From: Pristionchus mayeri
Lineage: Eukaryota > Nematoda > Chromadorea > Rhabditida > Neodiplogasteridae
Direction: 5' to 3'
Assembly (NCBI GenBank): GCA_036245805.1
Contig: BTRK01000001.1
Location: forward strand, 34,358,758-34,422,757
DNA length: 64,000 nt
Of the stretch, positions 1-10,392 are shown piece after piece (the stretch's first letter is position 1; the number at the start of each line of letters is the position of its first letter). Below the pieces are notes generated by a model. That model was not told the DNA's origin, ran no database searches, and saw nothing but the letters and a program-made list of their open reading frames with translations. Made by a program: the position numbers and the translations under genes.

Positions 1-32
1 TCTACGATGGAGTCCCTCTCCCCCTTAACTTC

Positions 33-141
33 GGTTTTAACCCATCTATCTCAAGGTACGCTTGAGCTTCTGACCAGACAATCTCTGTGTCGGAGAACCA
101 ACAGTTTTTGGGCAGCTCTGAGGGGGTTCTCCCTGGAGCAA
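33..141 (+). ncRNA. SL2-type spliced leader RNA, copy 1
   Basis: The sequence begins GGTTTTAACCCA and the leader ends TCTCAAG at 55, followed by a GT splice donor at 56-57. It closely resembles the nematode SL2 leader, but is 23 nt long instead of 22. CTCAAG pairs with CTTGAG across the donor site (stem I). CTGAC...GTCGG can form stem II. AGTTTTTGG matches an Sm-binding site, and a GC-rich terminal hairpin ends near 139. This is the layout known for nematode SL RNAs, which donate the leader to downstream genes of operons. The 3' end is approximate. Confidence 0.85.
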
Positions 142-479
142 AAAAGTTGAGTTAACAATGGAAGTTGTTTCCATGCTGGCCAATCACAGAAATCAGAAAG
201 TAGTGACGACAGAGACTACGAAGCATCTGACAGGCAGGAGCGCATACAGTACAGCTACAGTTGCCGGCAACTCAAATGACACAAAGAACCCAAGGCAGTC
301 CATAAGACATGTTAATTACTAATGATTAGTAGATGCGGTTAGGGATTAGTTGGTAGACTATCAGGGGCAACAGGCGCGCGAAACTCCGCCCCCTTCTCTC
401 TCTCTCTTCCGCCTGTTTCTACCCCGGCGTGGCTAGAGAGCAGCGCGCCTACGAGGGAGCTCCTCTCGCTCTTAGCTTC

Positions 480-586
480 GGTTTTAACCCATCTATCTCA
501 AGGTACGCTTGAGCTTCTGACCAGACAATCTCTGTGTCGGAAAACCAAGTTTTTGGGTAGCTCTGTGGGGGTTCTCCCAAGAGCAA
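480..586 (+). ncRNA. SL2-type spliced leader RNA, copy 2
   Basis: Second tandem copy. The leader exon is 480-502 with the donor GT at 503-504 and is identical in sequence to copy 1. The Sm-like site (AGTTTTTGGG) and terminal hairpin carry a few substitutions (for example CTCCCAAGAGC in the last stem), but pairing is kept. Confidence 0.85.
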
Positions 587-925
587 AGAAGTTGAGTTGA
601 CAATGGGAGCTGATACCATGCTGGCCAATCATACAAAAAGGAATGCCGACAGAGACTACGAAGCGTCGGATTCTGACAGGCGGGAGCGCATGCAGTACAG
701 CTACAGGTGCCCACAATTCAAACGATCCAAAAGAAAGCAAAGGAATCTATAGGACATGTTTATCACTAATAAATAGTAGATGCGGTTAGCGATTAGTTGG
801 TAGACTATCAGGCGCAACAGGCGAGCGAAACTCCGCCCCTTCTCTCGCTCTCTTCCGCCTGTTTCTGCCCCGGCGTGGCTAGAGAGCAACGCGTCTACGA
901 TGGAGTCCCTCTCGCGCTTAGCTTC

Positions 926-1034
926 GGTTTTAACCCATCTATTTCAAGGTACGCTTGAGCTTCTGACCAGACAATCTCTGTGTCGGAGAACCAACAGTTT
1001 TTGGGCAGCTCTGAGGGGGTTATCCCTGGAGCAA
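926..1034 (+). ncRNA. SL2-type spliced leader RNA, copy 3
   Basis: Third copy. The leader exon is 926-948 with one substitution (ATTTCAAG instead of ATCTCAAG). This weakens the first base pair of the donor-site stem. The Sm-like site and the last hairpin are present. The flank beyond about 1045 no longer matches the unit. Confidence 0.8.
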
Positions 1035-1207
1035 AAAGTTGCGTTGACAGTACTCGGCGGTCATAAAGAAAAGTAGTACCGTATTCAATTCCTGCTGAAA
1101 CATAATCGTGTCTAGTCCTCCCTCCTCACTATCAAATTGCTTGATCTCCACTAGTTACTCATAGCTTCACACTGATCAAATTTTAATAAAAATCAATATA
1201 TATTGAG

Positions 1208-2156
1208 ATGAGTGGCATCAGTATGCGCATCACTGAGGAGCGGGCGACGGACGTCCTATTCTCCTACCCGACGAGATTCTTCCAGGTTGGGTTGCTCGTT
1301 TTTGTTGCAGTCTTCAGAGCTCTTAGCTATTTTCTAACAGCTTCATACGCCCTGTGGAGCTACAAAGCAGAGTAACTCTAGGGGGCGTAGTGAAGGGGAT
1401 TAATTAGCCAGTCATATTGATACATCTCATATCCAGTTCATTCTCATCATCCCCACTTCTTATATCTTCTCAATCTTCTTCCCTTTCTTGCTTCCTTACC
1501 CCGTTCTATGAATGGTTGTTTCAGTCAATCCTCATCATCTCCACTCCTTCTCATCTCTGCTCTCGTTCATTCATCTTCTCCGCCTTCTCTTCGACCGCAT
1601 GGGCGGTGCTCATCGCCGTCCTCCTCTGCTCGTTCCTGCTCCAGATTGGACACGTACTCATCAGAAGAAGGTGAGGATTTCGAAACAGTTTTGTCTAGCA
1701 TTTTGGTTCTACAACAAGAATGGAGAAGAAATGTTGGCTTCCGAGTGATTTACCATAGAACAAATAGATATCAATAACTCTCTTTTGTTGTATTTGTTCA
1801 CTGGTGCTCAGATTTGTGCTGCAATTTCGATTTGCAGTCTGTTGGGTCGTCGTTCGTGCGATCCTCGCAGCGTCGTCGTGCTCCTGCTGCTGGCGATGAA
1901 CGTGCGTTGCTCGTGACCTTCCGATTCGCGTGCTCTCTCGCTCTATCTTACCACTGAAAGAAAGCGTGCAATCAAGAGAGACGGTGTCCCTTCTTCATCA
2001 TTTCCAATGCTCAAACTATCACCAAAAAGTAGATTGTTATAAAGACTGAGATCCTTTTCTCTCCAGCGAACCTTCTCCGCCCCTAAGAATGCGCCTGTGC
2101 TTTCCCACGCAATCTACGCCTCCCTCTTCATCCTCTCGCTTTTCGTCATTACTCAG
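1208..2156 (+). CDS. possible multi-pass membrane protein gene (exon fragments)
   Basis: I do not recognise the family. Four pieces are visible: an open segment from ATG 1208 (MSGISMRITEERATD...) to a TAA ending at 1375, with one hydrophobic stretch; and three exons, 1525-1670, 1838-1901 and 2067-2156, whose AG/GT signals and phases (0-2, 2-0, 0-0) join without a stop. The joined exons encode hydrophobic helices (AWAVLIAVLLCSFLLQIG, SVVVLLLLAMN, IYASLFILSLFVIT). How the 1208 segment connects to 1525 is not clear; exon 1525 has a near-repeat just upstream (1441-1500) and may have suffered a small duplication. The next exon downstream is not identified. It could be a chemoreceptor-like or other nematode-specific membrane protein, or a decayed copy. 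Confidence 0.35.
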
Positions 2157-2496
2157 GTGAGAGTACTTAATCACAATTACACTTTCTAGTAATTGACCAG
2201 TGGTTTCTACCTCATTTCGCACTTTGGCAAAAAATATATTTGACCATGCATCATTCCACTTCAATTGCAATCCCCATTCACACGTTTTGTCCTTCGTGAG
2301 TATTCCTTGGGAGAAGTATCTTGGGAAGTGTTAGCCATTCCCAAAAGAGGATAAGAGTTTAAGACAATCGCACGCATGTACCAGCAAAACGAGCAAAAAT
2401 ATCAGGCACCATCGGTGCCGTACCGTCTAGACTGCTGGTCTTTCGACCAACTACCGGTTCCATTTTCCCGTTGCCAGGGGGCATGGTGGGCCGTGT

Positions 2497-3090
2497 TCAC
2501 CAGATCGACAGGGTCTGGTGCGCCCTCTTCGAGATGCCCCATCTAGATCTCTCCAGATGTCCCCATCTCGGGTCACAGAGAGGGAATCTCTCGTTTTGGC
2601 AGTGAGACAGCTGGATTCCGTCGGCTAGCGACTTCCTCCCCCCGGCGGGAGTCGAACCTGCGACCGCCGGTTTGCCAGACCGACGACTTACCGCCTGTAG
2701 CCCCACCGGTAGCCCCGAACGGGCTGACCTCGGGATGGGTACTAGAGGTGTGCGGCGCTCCTCTGGTGTAGGTCAGACTCCTGAAGTGAAGTGGCTTTGG
2801 GAGGGATATACTAGCTCAGGGTGCGGCGTGCTGGTGTCTACTCAAGAGACGAATAAAAAACGAATAAAAACTTTCAATGATTTATTCAAAAATGTTTTTC
2901 AATCTTTGATTGATAGTTCTCGTATTAATTCTTTCAGTGGAACGTTATTTGATATCTATCATCAGATTTGTGGCATGGGGACTAGCCGGATCTGGTCGAC
3001 TAGCAACCATCAATTCCGCTGGTGGGAGTCGAACCTGCGACCATCGGTTTGCCAGACCGACGTGTTACCGCCTTCACCACCAGCGCCCCG
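2497..3090 (-). repeat. two tRNA-derived (Ala-like) SINE fragments
   Basis: Two copies of a tRNA-like block lie on the minus strand, around 2640-2710 and 3010-3085. Each has an anticodon-arm sequence CGGTCTGGCAAACCG and a B-box GGTTCGACTCC. The anticodon loop would read GGC (Ala), but the T-stem does not pair properly, so these are not functional tRNAs. A GC-rich body (2497-2640) follows the first copy. I read them as tRNA-derived SINE remnants. Confidence 0.5.
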
Positions 3091-3459
3091 AGTCAGTTGC
3101 GCTAGAGAGTGGTACTTATGGCATGGACTAGGAAGAGAAAGCAAGGCATGGCGACTGTTTAAATTCTCTCGAGACTTGGAAAGATGGGAAGAAAGGCAAA
3201 TGGGGAAGGGTTGACTCGGAAAAAAGAGAGCCTGGAAATTGAAGAGATGAATAAGCGCCTCTCTTTATATCTTATACATCTCTCATTACGCGATACATCT
3301 CTCATTAGACGAGCGAAAAACCGAAGTTGTACTAACATCCGTGCTTCATTCTACATGTTTATCTCATAAGAGAGAAATGCGCGAGCACGCAAACTGAACA
3401 GCAGCGCCTTAGATCAAGCAACAGAGCGTGGGAAACGGAAAGAGTTCGATCATTGTGGT

Positions 3460-3539
3460 ACTAGATCGGATGAGAACTATGACGTCATGCCTCCTTTGAT
3501 ATATGGCGGCATTACGTCATAGTTCTCATCCGACCGAGT
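3460..3539. mobile_element. foldback MITE, ACTAGGTCG...CGACCTAGT family, copy 1
   Basis: This is an 80-bp palindrome with arms of about 38 bp around a short AT centre and the inner motif GAGAACTATGACGTCAT. It has two relatives at 47648 and 56228. There is no coding capacity. The tips have diverged (CTAGATCGG and CCGACCGAG). Confidence 0.75.
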
Positions 3540-3880
3540 GCCATCTCAGCTCTACCAATCGATGATGTTCTCCGTGCTCGCCTCTCCCACTCGCGTCTCG
3601 CTGCCCTTCGTCAACTTGCAAGGGGCACTGGGTGAGAAAGAATAGTCTAATGTTTCCCCAGCTCATTCCCTTGCCCACTCTCACTCCACTGGGCACTGGG
3701 TGAGAGGGACATCATTGCATTTCCATATCTGCAGTCTCGCTTACTGTTTCTCCAATGTCTCATATTTCTCTCACACTTCTCCCAATCAACTAGTATTTCT
3801 ACATCATTCCGTGCCTCCCGAAGTGTCGGAAGAACACAGAGTTGAGCAGTATTGCAAATACAGCCCATTTTGAATGTCAG

Positions 3881-6090
3881 ACGCAGCCGAGTCCGGCTCC
3901 TACTTCTTCTCGGCCTACGAGAGACAAGCATTGCTCTGCTCGAGTGATCACATCTGCGAGAGAATCGATCAGGTAGGTCAACGGGTGAACTAGCAATGAG
4001 GTAGGTCGAGGATAAGAAATCGAAGGGTATGTCAGAGATCATGCCATTGTATTGTTCGCTCACTTGCACGATGCATTGTTTCCAGAAATGTCCATTCAAC
4101 GTTCTCAGATATTTGATTCAGCTCATCGCTAGCAACAAAATCATCAGACGAACTACTGAAGACGAGATAACATTTGACTTGAAGTAAAGTCCCTTCCTCT
4201 TTCTTGTTCTCTTCTTCATCTTTCCTTCCTTACTTCACGGCTCTTCATCGAGCTACGTTCAAGATACCTCTTCCTTACGATTCTCGTCTTCTTTCTTCTC
4301 ATCCTTACTCAACTCCCTCCTGTTCTCGTTCCCATCTCCTCCCACTACTGTATCCTCAAACCCAGGATTCTACAGTAATCCTGTAGTCCCAGAATTACTG
4401 TAGAATGATCATTCCAGTCACGGTGGAATCTACCAAGCTACGATCGACGGAGAATTCCTCAAAGACGACGTCTCCTGGCTAGATGAACAAACGAAGTTGC
4501 AGGTTACTGTAATCAATATTCGAGACTACAGTAGTCTTTCAGATCGCGCTGAGAGACGGCACGGGCACGAAACACTATGGGGCTTTCTCCTTCAACATGA
4601 AGAAGAGATCGTTGAAGAGGAGGTCTGTCTTGCTCTATCGTTGAGAATTAAGAAAGAGAAGATGCTATCTAACGGAGAGAAGAGATCAAAGATTAGATTA
4701 GAAGAAATGAGCAACGCTAGAGACTATAGATGAAGTTCAAATCAAAGCAATATTATGTCTCCCCCACCCCCTGAACCTGAGATGCGCTCAACAACAAACT
4801 CAGTATCTAACTCTTTATTCAATCAAGGGTTGTACTCGATGGGGAGGTTCTTTCTGCGGACCATTCCATCTCCCTGGAACCACTCGCGACGGAACTGCTT
4901 GGCGGCACCGTCGGGGGTGTTGGTCCACTCGATGGTCACACGATCGTTGTTGGTGTCCTGTAGAGAAAAGATTAGGTATCGGTAGAGATGAGTGGGGGAA
5001 GGTAGACTACCGTAATACTACGATAGCAAGGGGACATCTTAGATGCGATACTGTGACTACAGTAAGACACGGGATCCAGTAAAAAAAGTGATAGTGAGAG
5101 TCAGGGGACCAAAGTGATCTACCAATTTGAAAATACTAGATGGATACCGTAGAGGGCTACGGTAGGCCGGAGAGGGAGAGGGCAACCGTACCTCCTGTCC
5201 GTAAGCGAAGGCGTCGCAGGAGACGGCGATGAGGGCGTTCTCCTTGGGGTCGAGGACTCCGGCGGCGGGGTCGACTCCGAGCCTCTTCATGTTGGTGGTC
5301 TTGAAGGCCCATCCGATGCGGCGAGCAGAGGAGTTGGTCACCTGGAAAGGGAAGGGTTACGGCAGATCATTGGGTGCTGGGGGGAGAGCGAGCGGGAAGG
5401 AACGAGAGAAGGACATCATACAAGGAATGGGTACGGTAGGCCAGGGTAAGGGGAGGGGAACGGTACCTTGATGTGGTAGGTATGCTTGTCGTCGTATGGG
5501 GCGTTGAAGACAATCTTGGTGCCAGGCTGGGTGGCGATATCTCCAGGGGGGACGGACTGGGCCATGTCGACGACTTGGTGTGAGGAGGAGGCCGATCAAC
5601 GATGGTTTTATAGGCGAGAGTGTATCGATTAGCATTGAGGAATTGCTAGTCAAAGTGGAGGATTAGAGGCGAGAGATGAGACTCTCCTTCATTTGACTCG
5701 AGTTCGAGTGAAGAAGGAAGGATATTATGAAATGCAGTTTGCAAAGTGACTGTAGAAGGAAGAAGGGGGGAGATAGAGGGAACAATAAAGAACAAAGATC
5801 AACACGCACTGTTGTGATCAGATGTTGACAGTCAATCAGGGCACAACGGTAGTCGGGGATACAGTAATCAGGATCGATTCAGATTCGATCGTGCGCTCGG
5901 GATACTGTACGCATCGATCGGCAAGATCACCACTGGCCATGGCTACCACACGATGAAAGAGCCCATGGCCAAGTATCTGGACAACGAGTACTGTAGTTAC
6001 CGTAATCTCTACCGTAACCCCATGTTCTGCCCATTCGTTTGTCACTGTGAGATATTTCTGCAAACAGACGAGATGAAGTGCGAAAGATGA
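3881..6090 (+). CDS. unknown protein gene, 3' part, with MSP gene in its intron
   Basis: The exons are 3881-3972, 4122-4183, 4418-4495 and 5832-6090. They join in phases 1-0, 0-2, 2-2, 2-stop with no internal stop, and every donor is GT (GTAGGT, GTAAAG, GTTGCA). The encoded segment is soluble-looking, with the piece [20 protein letters not shown] and a C-terminal exon containing [18 protein letters not shown] and a Cys-rich end before TGA at 6088-6090. The same C-terminal motif recurs in the next gene (ends 7064), so the two are paralogues or one duplicated exon set. The intron 4496-5831 holds the MSP gene on the opposite strand. The 5' exons are not identified and the family is unknown to me. 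The last acceptor (TTGACAG) and the phases give moderate support. Confidence 0.45.
4823..5565 (-). CDS. msp: major sperm protein (MSP)
   Basis: There are three exons, 5467-5565, 5192-5341 and 4823-4957, separated by two short phase-0 GT-AG introns. They give exactly 127 codons before TGA, the standard MSP length. The protein starts [17 protein letters not shown] and carries the hallmark blocks [55 protein letters not shown] and a C-terminus of LPIEYNP. MSP is the nematode sperm cytoskeletal and signalling protein; it has an immunoglobulin-like beta-sandwich fold, lacks an N-terminal signal, and drives amoeboid movement of sperm. The start is fixed by the family (Met-Ala-Gln-Ser). All family-typical positions I can check are intact. 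Most C. elegans msp genes lack introns, so the two introns here are a lineage difference. It lies antisense within an intron of a + strand gene. Confidence 0.97.
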
Positions 6091-6149
6091 CGTGCGCGTC
6101 TAGACAGATTCATATTTTTCTGACTGAACTTTGATCTTTGCTCCTTCAG

Positions 6150-7064
6150 TGTCTTCGCCCTCGAGTGGTTCCACCTGAGTGAGGCTTTCGTGCTCTTTCT
6201 TTTCGCCCATCTGGCTGCTATTGTCATCTTCGCCATCGAGGTAGGTCACCATTTAGATGGTCCCGAATGAATCTCTCCTCAGTAACAGGCAAAGGCACAT
6301 CATATTTACGAGATTAGATGCGCAATCTAGATACTTGATGACTAATGACGGATCATGGCTGGACCATCTTCTAGGCTTCTTCTCCTGAGCACAAAAAACT
6401 GCACCTAATATTCGAGTTTCACTACGGTTGGAGAACCACCTTATTACCGCTGACCTCTCTCACCCTCAACGAATGGAGACCCCCCCCCCCCCCTATTCAT
6501 TATTACATTTTACATTCACGGTCTCTTCGCGCCTCGGGCGTAGACAAATTATCATCATAAAAAAACGTTGAAAAGGTAGATCAAAGGTAGATCAAAGGTA
6601 GATCAAAGGTAGATCAAAGGTAGATCCTCTTCGTCAGGTGGTTGTTCCTCGTCTGCTCACTCTCTGCTGCTCTCGTCGCTCGACAAGAAGAGTTCTGCCC
6701 CGAATCGTCATTATTCCCTCGGGTGAGCAATCAGTCAATCAATAATCAATCAATTTATCTTTTCAGGCGGTAGACGCTGAGAAGTGTATAGGTGAACTAT
6801 AGCCTATAGGACCTGTAAAATGCTTGCATCAAATAATTGTATTATCACTATCCAAGACACTCTCATTGCAATCTTTCCATCGGATAGGCTATTGCGCTCG
6901 ATATTTACAGCAATCAATGTGACTTCTAAGGCGTTCTGGTCGTAGTCTCTCTTGTATTTCCTTGTACGATGATAGAGCCCATGGCCAAGTACCTGGAAAA
7001 CGAGTACTGTGGTTACAGTGATCTCTCCCGCAATCCTCTCTTCTATCCCTGCGAGATCTTCTGA
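6150..7064 (+). CDS. unknown membrane protein gene, paralogous C-terminus
   Basis: The exons are 6150-6240 (phase 2 in, 0 out), 6638-6722 (0-1) and 6976-7064 (1-stop). The first exon encodes a long hydrophobic segment (VFALEWFHLSEAFVLFLFAH...). The second is basic and Val/Arg-rich. The last, starting EPMAKYLENEYCGYSDLSRN and ending PCEIF, matches the final exon of the gene ending at 6090 almost residue for residue. All junctions keep frame, and donors GTAGGT and GTGAGC are good. It could be the 3' end of a paralogue or, less likely, alternative terminal exons of one gene. Upstream exons are not found, and no known family is recognised. Confidence 0.45.
6415..6560 (+). mobile_element. LINE 3'-tail fragment
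   Basis: The block with CTCTCTCACCCTCAACGAATG and GCGCCTCGGGCGTAGACAAA, ending in an ATC/AT-rich tail, is similar to 57195-57356, which ends in (ATT)n. The shared 'cgcctcgggcg' plus A-rich or trinucleotide tail looks like the 3' end of a non-LTR retrotransposon. A C14 tract (6480-6493) interrupts it. Confidence 0.45.
6572..6627. repeat. 12-bp tandem repeat (AAAGGTAGATCA)n
   Basis: About 4.5 perfect copies of AAAGGTAGATCA lie in a row, just upstream of the acceptor of the exon at 6638. Confidence 0.9.
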
Positions 7065-7260
7065 CAGACACACGATAGCACCGTAGTCTCTTAACGTTGT
7101 CTTCCCTGTATGTATCCGTGATCTTCCGGCAGAAAGGTGAAATAGAACGCTGAATCGAGAGAGTATAGACAGTTTCGATCAGTTTCTTTTGTCCACTAGT
7201 AAATCCAATCCAATCGCATAGCCAGCATAGTTAGCTAAATCTACTGCATCCGTACATTTA

Positions 7261-7332
7261 TCTCTGGTAGTATAGTGGTTAGTATCCGCGCCTGTCACGT
7301 GCGAGACCCGGGTTCAATTCCCGGCCAGAGAG
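7261..7332 (+). tRNA. tRNA-Asp (GTC)
   Basis: The cloverleaf is complete: acceptor TCTCTGG pairs with CCAGAGA, the anticodon loop CTGTCAC gives GTC, the anticodon stem CGCGC/GTGCG holds with one G-T pair, and the T-arm is CCGGG-TTCAATT-CCCGG. A T-run at 7336 could end Pol III transcription. The sequence is identical to the minus-strand copy at 55754-55825, and both are followed by the same SINE body. It may be a functional tRNA, the intact head of a SINE, or both. Confidence 0.85.
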
Positions 7333-7745
7333 AATTTTTTGCCCGAATTCTGTTTTGCCTTCAAGGCGCGGTTTCTAACCCGGCGTGTGCAGAGAGCACG
7401 CTCTCTCGAAGCACACTCCTTTTCCGCCCAGACTCGGATATGTATCTCCGAAAAGACAGCTCTAGAGCAACTCTAATTGATCTCGACATGCAGTTCTTGC
7501 GCCTGAAGCAGGTTCTTGCCGTCCGTTATCCCCATGCCTTTGAACGCGGGGGAATGCGGGAGCTTGGACCTCGCTTCTGGCGAAAGCTGCGCATCGCTCA
7601 ACTGAGCGGGTTTATTCCGATAGAATCGGAAGAATGGAAGTGGAAGAACCCCTGTCACCTTATCGCGAGTTCCTATCGTGAATTGACTATCGTAACATAC
7701 CGTAATCTCACCCTCCCTGATCAGGAGGAGCGCAGTGGCCAATGC
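7261..7745 (+). mobile_element. tRNA-Asp-derived SINE, copy 1
   Basis: The tRNA-Asp head is followed by a body that recurs after the other tRNA-Asp-like heads in the window. Shared parts include a segment with a CAGAGAGCACGCTCTCTC hairpin, a CAGGTTCTTGC...GAAGCTGCGC.TCGCTCA...GAGCGGG stretch, and a 3' end TATCGT...ACCGTAATCTC.CCCTCCCTGATCAGG. The open frame across it is a chance ORF. Confidence 0.75.
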
Positions 7746-8084
7746 CCGCCTAGCAGTTTACCCCTGAAGTAGTTCTACTCCAGGAATACCTTTGCTTTTC
7801 CGCCTTTACACTTCTCCATTCGGACTTCTATTTCCAGAAACTAGCTCAAGTCCGCTTCTAGTCTCTACATCCACCACTATTTTCGCAATTTCAGAAGCCG
7901 AAGACCGTCGTCCGTCGACATCCTCTACTGGCAATCCCTTCCTTTCCATAATTAATTCCATCCAGTTCAAGCCCACTCGAAGGGACAGTTTCGTGCCGTG
8001 ATTTACATATTTCACCATAATTTGTGAGATAAACATCTATGAACAACGAATAACACCACGGAATAAGATCCAACAATCTTATTT

Positions 8085-8530
8085 ATTATTCCACAAGGAC
8101 ATTAAACTGAGAGACATAAAACTCGGGATGGTGCATGGTTGGGACTGAAGATATTGATTGTACGAGGAGGTGCGTAACTGATTGTCGATTGAGAGATCGA
8201 GGGAGGAGGAGGACTACAGTATACCTCGACTACAGTATCCCTTGACTGATGTGGTTATGAGAAAACAGAAATCAGAAGAGATAGAGTTCAAGATCATTTT
8301 CAGGCACAGGGGAGTGGAAGAGGTAAAAAAGTTGCTCACTAACAAGAAACGAACAAGAATCGATTAAAAAAACACACGCACATTCAGAGGAAGTTAACAT
8401 ACTAACTAGATAAAGCAGACTCGAGATAACATTAGCGCTGCATAGGATTAAAACTTGAAACATAATACCGGATGGAAAAAAGATTAAGTGTAACACATGG
8501 CTAATAGTAGAAATGATACAACGCTATTCT
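8085..8530 (-). repeat. dispersed duplication, copy 1
   Basis: Starting at 'TTCCACAAGGACATTAAACTG', this block is repeated in the same orientation at about 14670-15140. They share GGACATTAAACTG, TGATTGTACGAGGAGGTGCG, the GAGATCGAGGGAGGAGGAGG run and CACACGCACATTCAGAGGAAG. Both copies lie directly 3' of minus-strand genes (the stops at 8529 and 15241), so the duplicated block is a 3' flank. Confidence 0.8.
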
Positions 8531-9176
8531 ACTTGGGAATACACTTCTTCCACTTGATCGATAGAATGCGTGAGTAATTGAGCTCGAAAGGCGCATTCCT
8601 GAACCTCTTCGTGGCGTGAACCCAATTTCGATGAATGTACTCGACATCAACATACTCGAGCACGCCGGAAGACAATATCTGAGAAGAGTTGGAGTCACAC
8701 AATTGTTCCCCTCCTCACCTAATGTCCTGGCAAAAAATTGCAATATTATTGCAATTTTCGGTATTCTATTACCTCGTTGAAGAAATTCTTCCAGAAGGAA
8801 CGAGGAATATCGACGAAAAGTGACGTGGAAGACTCGTCGTTGATGTGCACGGAAGAGAGGGACAGCGAATACAATTGGATGATGAATGAAGCTGAAAACG
8901 ATTGTGTAATTATGGATCACTAATAGTGTCTTATCTCGCACTCTATCGGAATGTCGTTCGGAGATATCGAGCGGATCGGATATGGTATAGGGATAGGAGA
9001 AATAAAAATAGTAATCCTCCAGGTTTCGTCGACTAACAAACCAGATTTAGAAACAAAAAAACCAAACTAATTTAATTTGCTTATTCATAGTTAGTAGTGT
9101 GTTTGAGAGACAACCCACCTGAATCGGAGTTGCTTTCACCCACATCGAGATAGATTTTCCTGGCACGAGCAGACAT
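8529..9176 (-). CDS. small unknown protein, 108 aa
   Basis: There are three exons: 9119-9176, 8773-8891 and 8529-8678. Phases are 1, 0, stop, and the total is 327 nt. The start is MSARARKIYLDVGESNSD. The middle exon contains VDIPRSFWKNFF, and the last exon contains LEYVDVEYIHRNWVHATKRF and ends CIPK before TAG. Acceptors TTTTCAG and CTTCTCAG are strong. There is no signal peptide or membrane segment. I recognise no family. It is basic at the C-terminus, and the stop lies at the edge of a duplicated 3' flank shared with the condensin gene. Confidence 0.6.
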
Positions 9177-9202
9177 GGCGATGATGGACGAACTGTATAT
9201 AA

Positions 9203-9839
9203 GGGGGGGGGGGGTCATGGTCAACAATCGATCGGCAGGTCAAGACTAAGTACCATAACCAATCGATAGTACAGTACACCCTAATACCGTATGTGGATAC
9301 CGTAACCCGCGAATATCGCAAACTAACTTTATTTTTATAAAGTCCTGGCACCGTGCCTAATCGATTATACAGAACCCAAGAAACTACCGTAACCCAGTGC
9401 CATGGGCCAGATCCAGTTCCTTGGATCGAACATTTTTCTAAAATTTTAAAATCGATAGTAAAATTGTTTTGAATTTTCCTACCGTACCTCTCGTTACTGT
9501 AGAATAATTTTATAATCAACTTAGGAGATTTTTAGAAAAAAGTTTGACAATTTTAGAAAAATGTTGGACCCAAGGAACTGGATCTGACCCGTGGAACTGG
9601 GTTACGGTAGTGACTTGGGTACTGTACAATCGATTGGGCACGGTGCCAGGACATTTTAAAAATAAAGTAGTTTGCGATATTCGCGGGTTATGGTAGTGGT
9701 ATACGGTATCTGGTGGTACTGTATACCACTACCGTAACCCGTGTACCAGGGTGCACTGTACTATCGATTGGTTATGGTACTTAGTCTTGACCTACCAATC
9801 GAGTTTTGACCATGACCGGATGCCCCCCCCCCCCCCCCC
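9203..9839. mobile_element. foldback element bounded by poly-G and poly-C
   Basis: The left arm runs from a G12 tract at 9203 through TCATGGTC and CCATAACCAATCGATAGTACAGT. The right arm is its inverted copy, ending GACCATGACCGGATG plus C17 at 9839. The arms are about 290 bp with moderate divergence. Inside are motifs shared with 25062-25437 (CAAGGAACTGGATCTGACCC, ACTTGGGTACTGTACAATCG). There is no protein-coding content. Confidence 0.75.
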
Positions 9840-9860
9840 GATTGTATCCTGCCCACCTAT

Positions 9861-10160
9861 GGGGGGGGGGGGGCTGATCCGATGTTTGGAAATCGTCAAG
9901 GCTTTGAGCACGTAGGCAAGTATTCAAGGACTTTGAATCCTTACAACATGTTGAAAATAACCGATATTCGTAAACTTTTAGCAATGTAGGATACCTTCAG
10001 CGCTGTTTACCCATAAATCGATACAACTTTACAAAAATAAATAAATTTCACAAATATCGGGAACTTTTAGTGCTTTGTAAGTATTCAAAGTCCTTGAATC
10101 CTTGCTTAGCGCGCTCAAAGCCTTGGCGATTTCCAAACATCGGATCAGCCCCCCCCCCCC
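9861..10160. mobile_element. second poly-G/poly-C foldback
   Basis: A G13 tract followed by CTGATCCGATGTTTGGAAAT at the left is mirrored by ATTTCCAAACATCGGATCAG plus C12 at the right. The inner part also pairs (CAAGTATTCAAGGACTTTGAATCC with its complement). It stands immediately beside the 9203-9839 foldback. Confidence 0.75.
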
Positions 10161-10392
10161 TTATATGGAAATACAATACTGCTAAAAAGAATTTCATTTT
10201 GATACTGTTTAGTTAAAAAATTACATTCTTATTTACGCAAAAGGTTGAAAAAATTAATTCGAGCGACGAGGGGGTGTTTCAATTTAGAACTGGTAATTTT
10301 AGAACTCTACAGAGGGTGAAAAATAAAACAAAGACTTCTAAAATGAACAGTTCTAAAGTGATACACCCCGAGCGACAACTTACATAAACATG

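Larger units (their letters stand above)
1..1045. repeat. tandem array, ~447-bp unit, about 2.3 copies
   Basis: Units start near positions 2, 449 and 895 and are highly similar over their whole length, including the C/T-rich stretch before the RNA gene and the leader RNA itself. The array is cut by the left edge of the window, so more units may lie outside. The third unit breaks off near 1045. The spacing (447 and 446 bp) is almost constant, as expected for a tandem gene cluster. Confidence 0.9.

Noticed and set aside
2640..3085. tRNA-Ala genes on the minus strand
   Set aside because: Boxes A and B are present but the T-stem cannot pair; treated as SINE remnants.
7275..7772. 165-aa frame starting [13 protein letters not shown]
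   Set aside because: It runs through the tRNA-Asp and SINE body; the same peptide appears antisense at the other SINE copies, so it is a repeat artefact.
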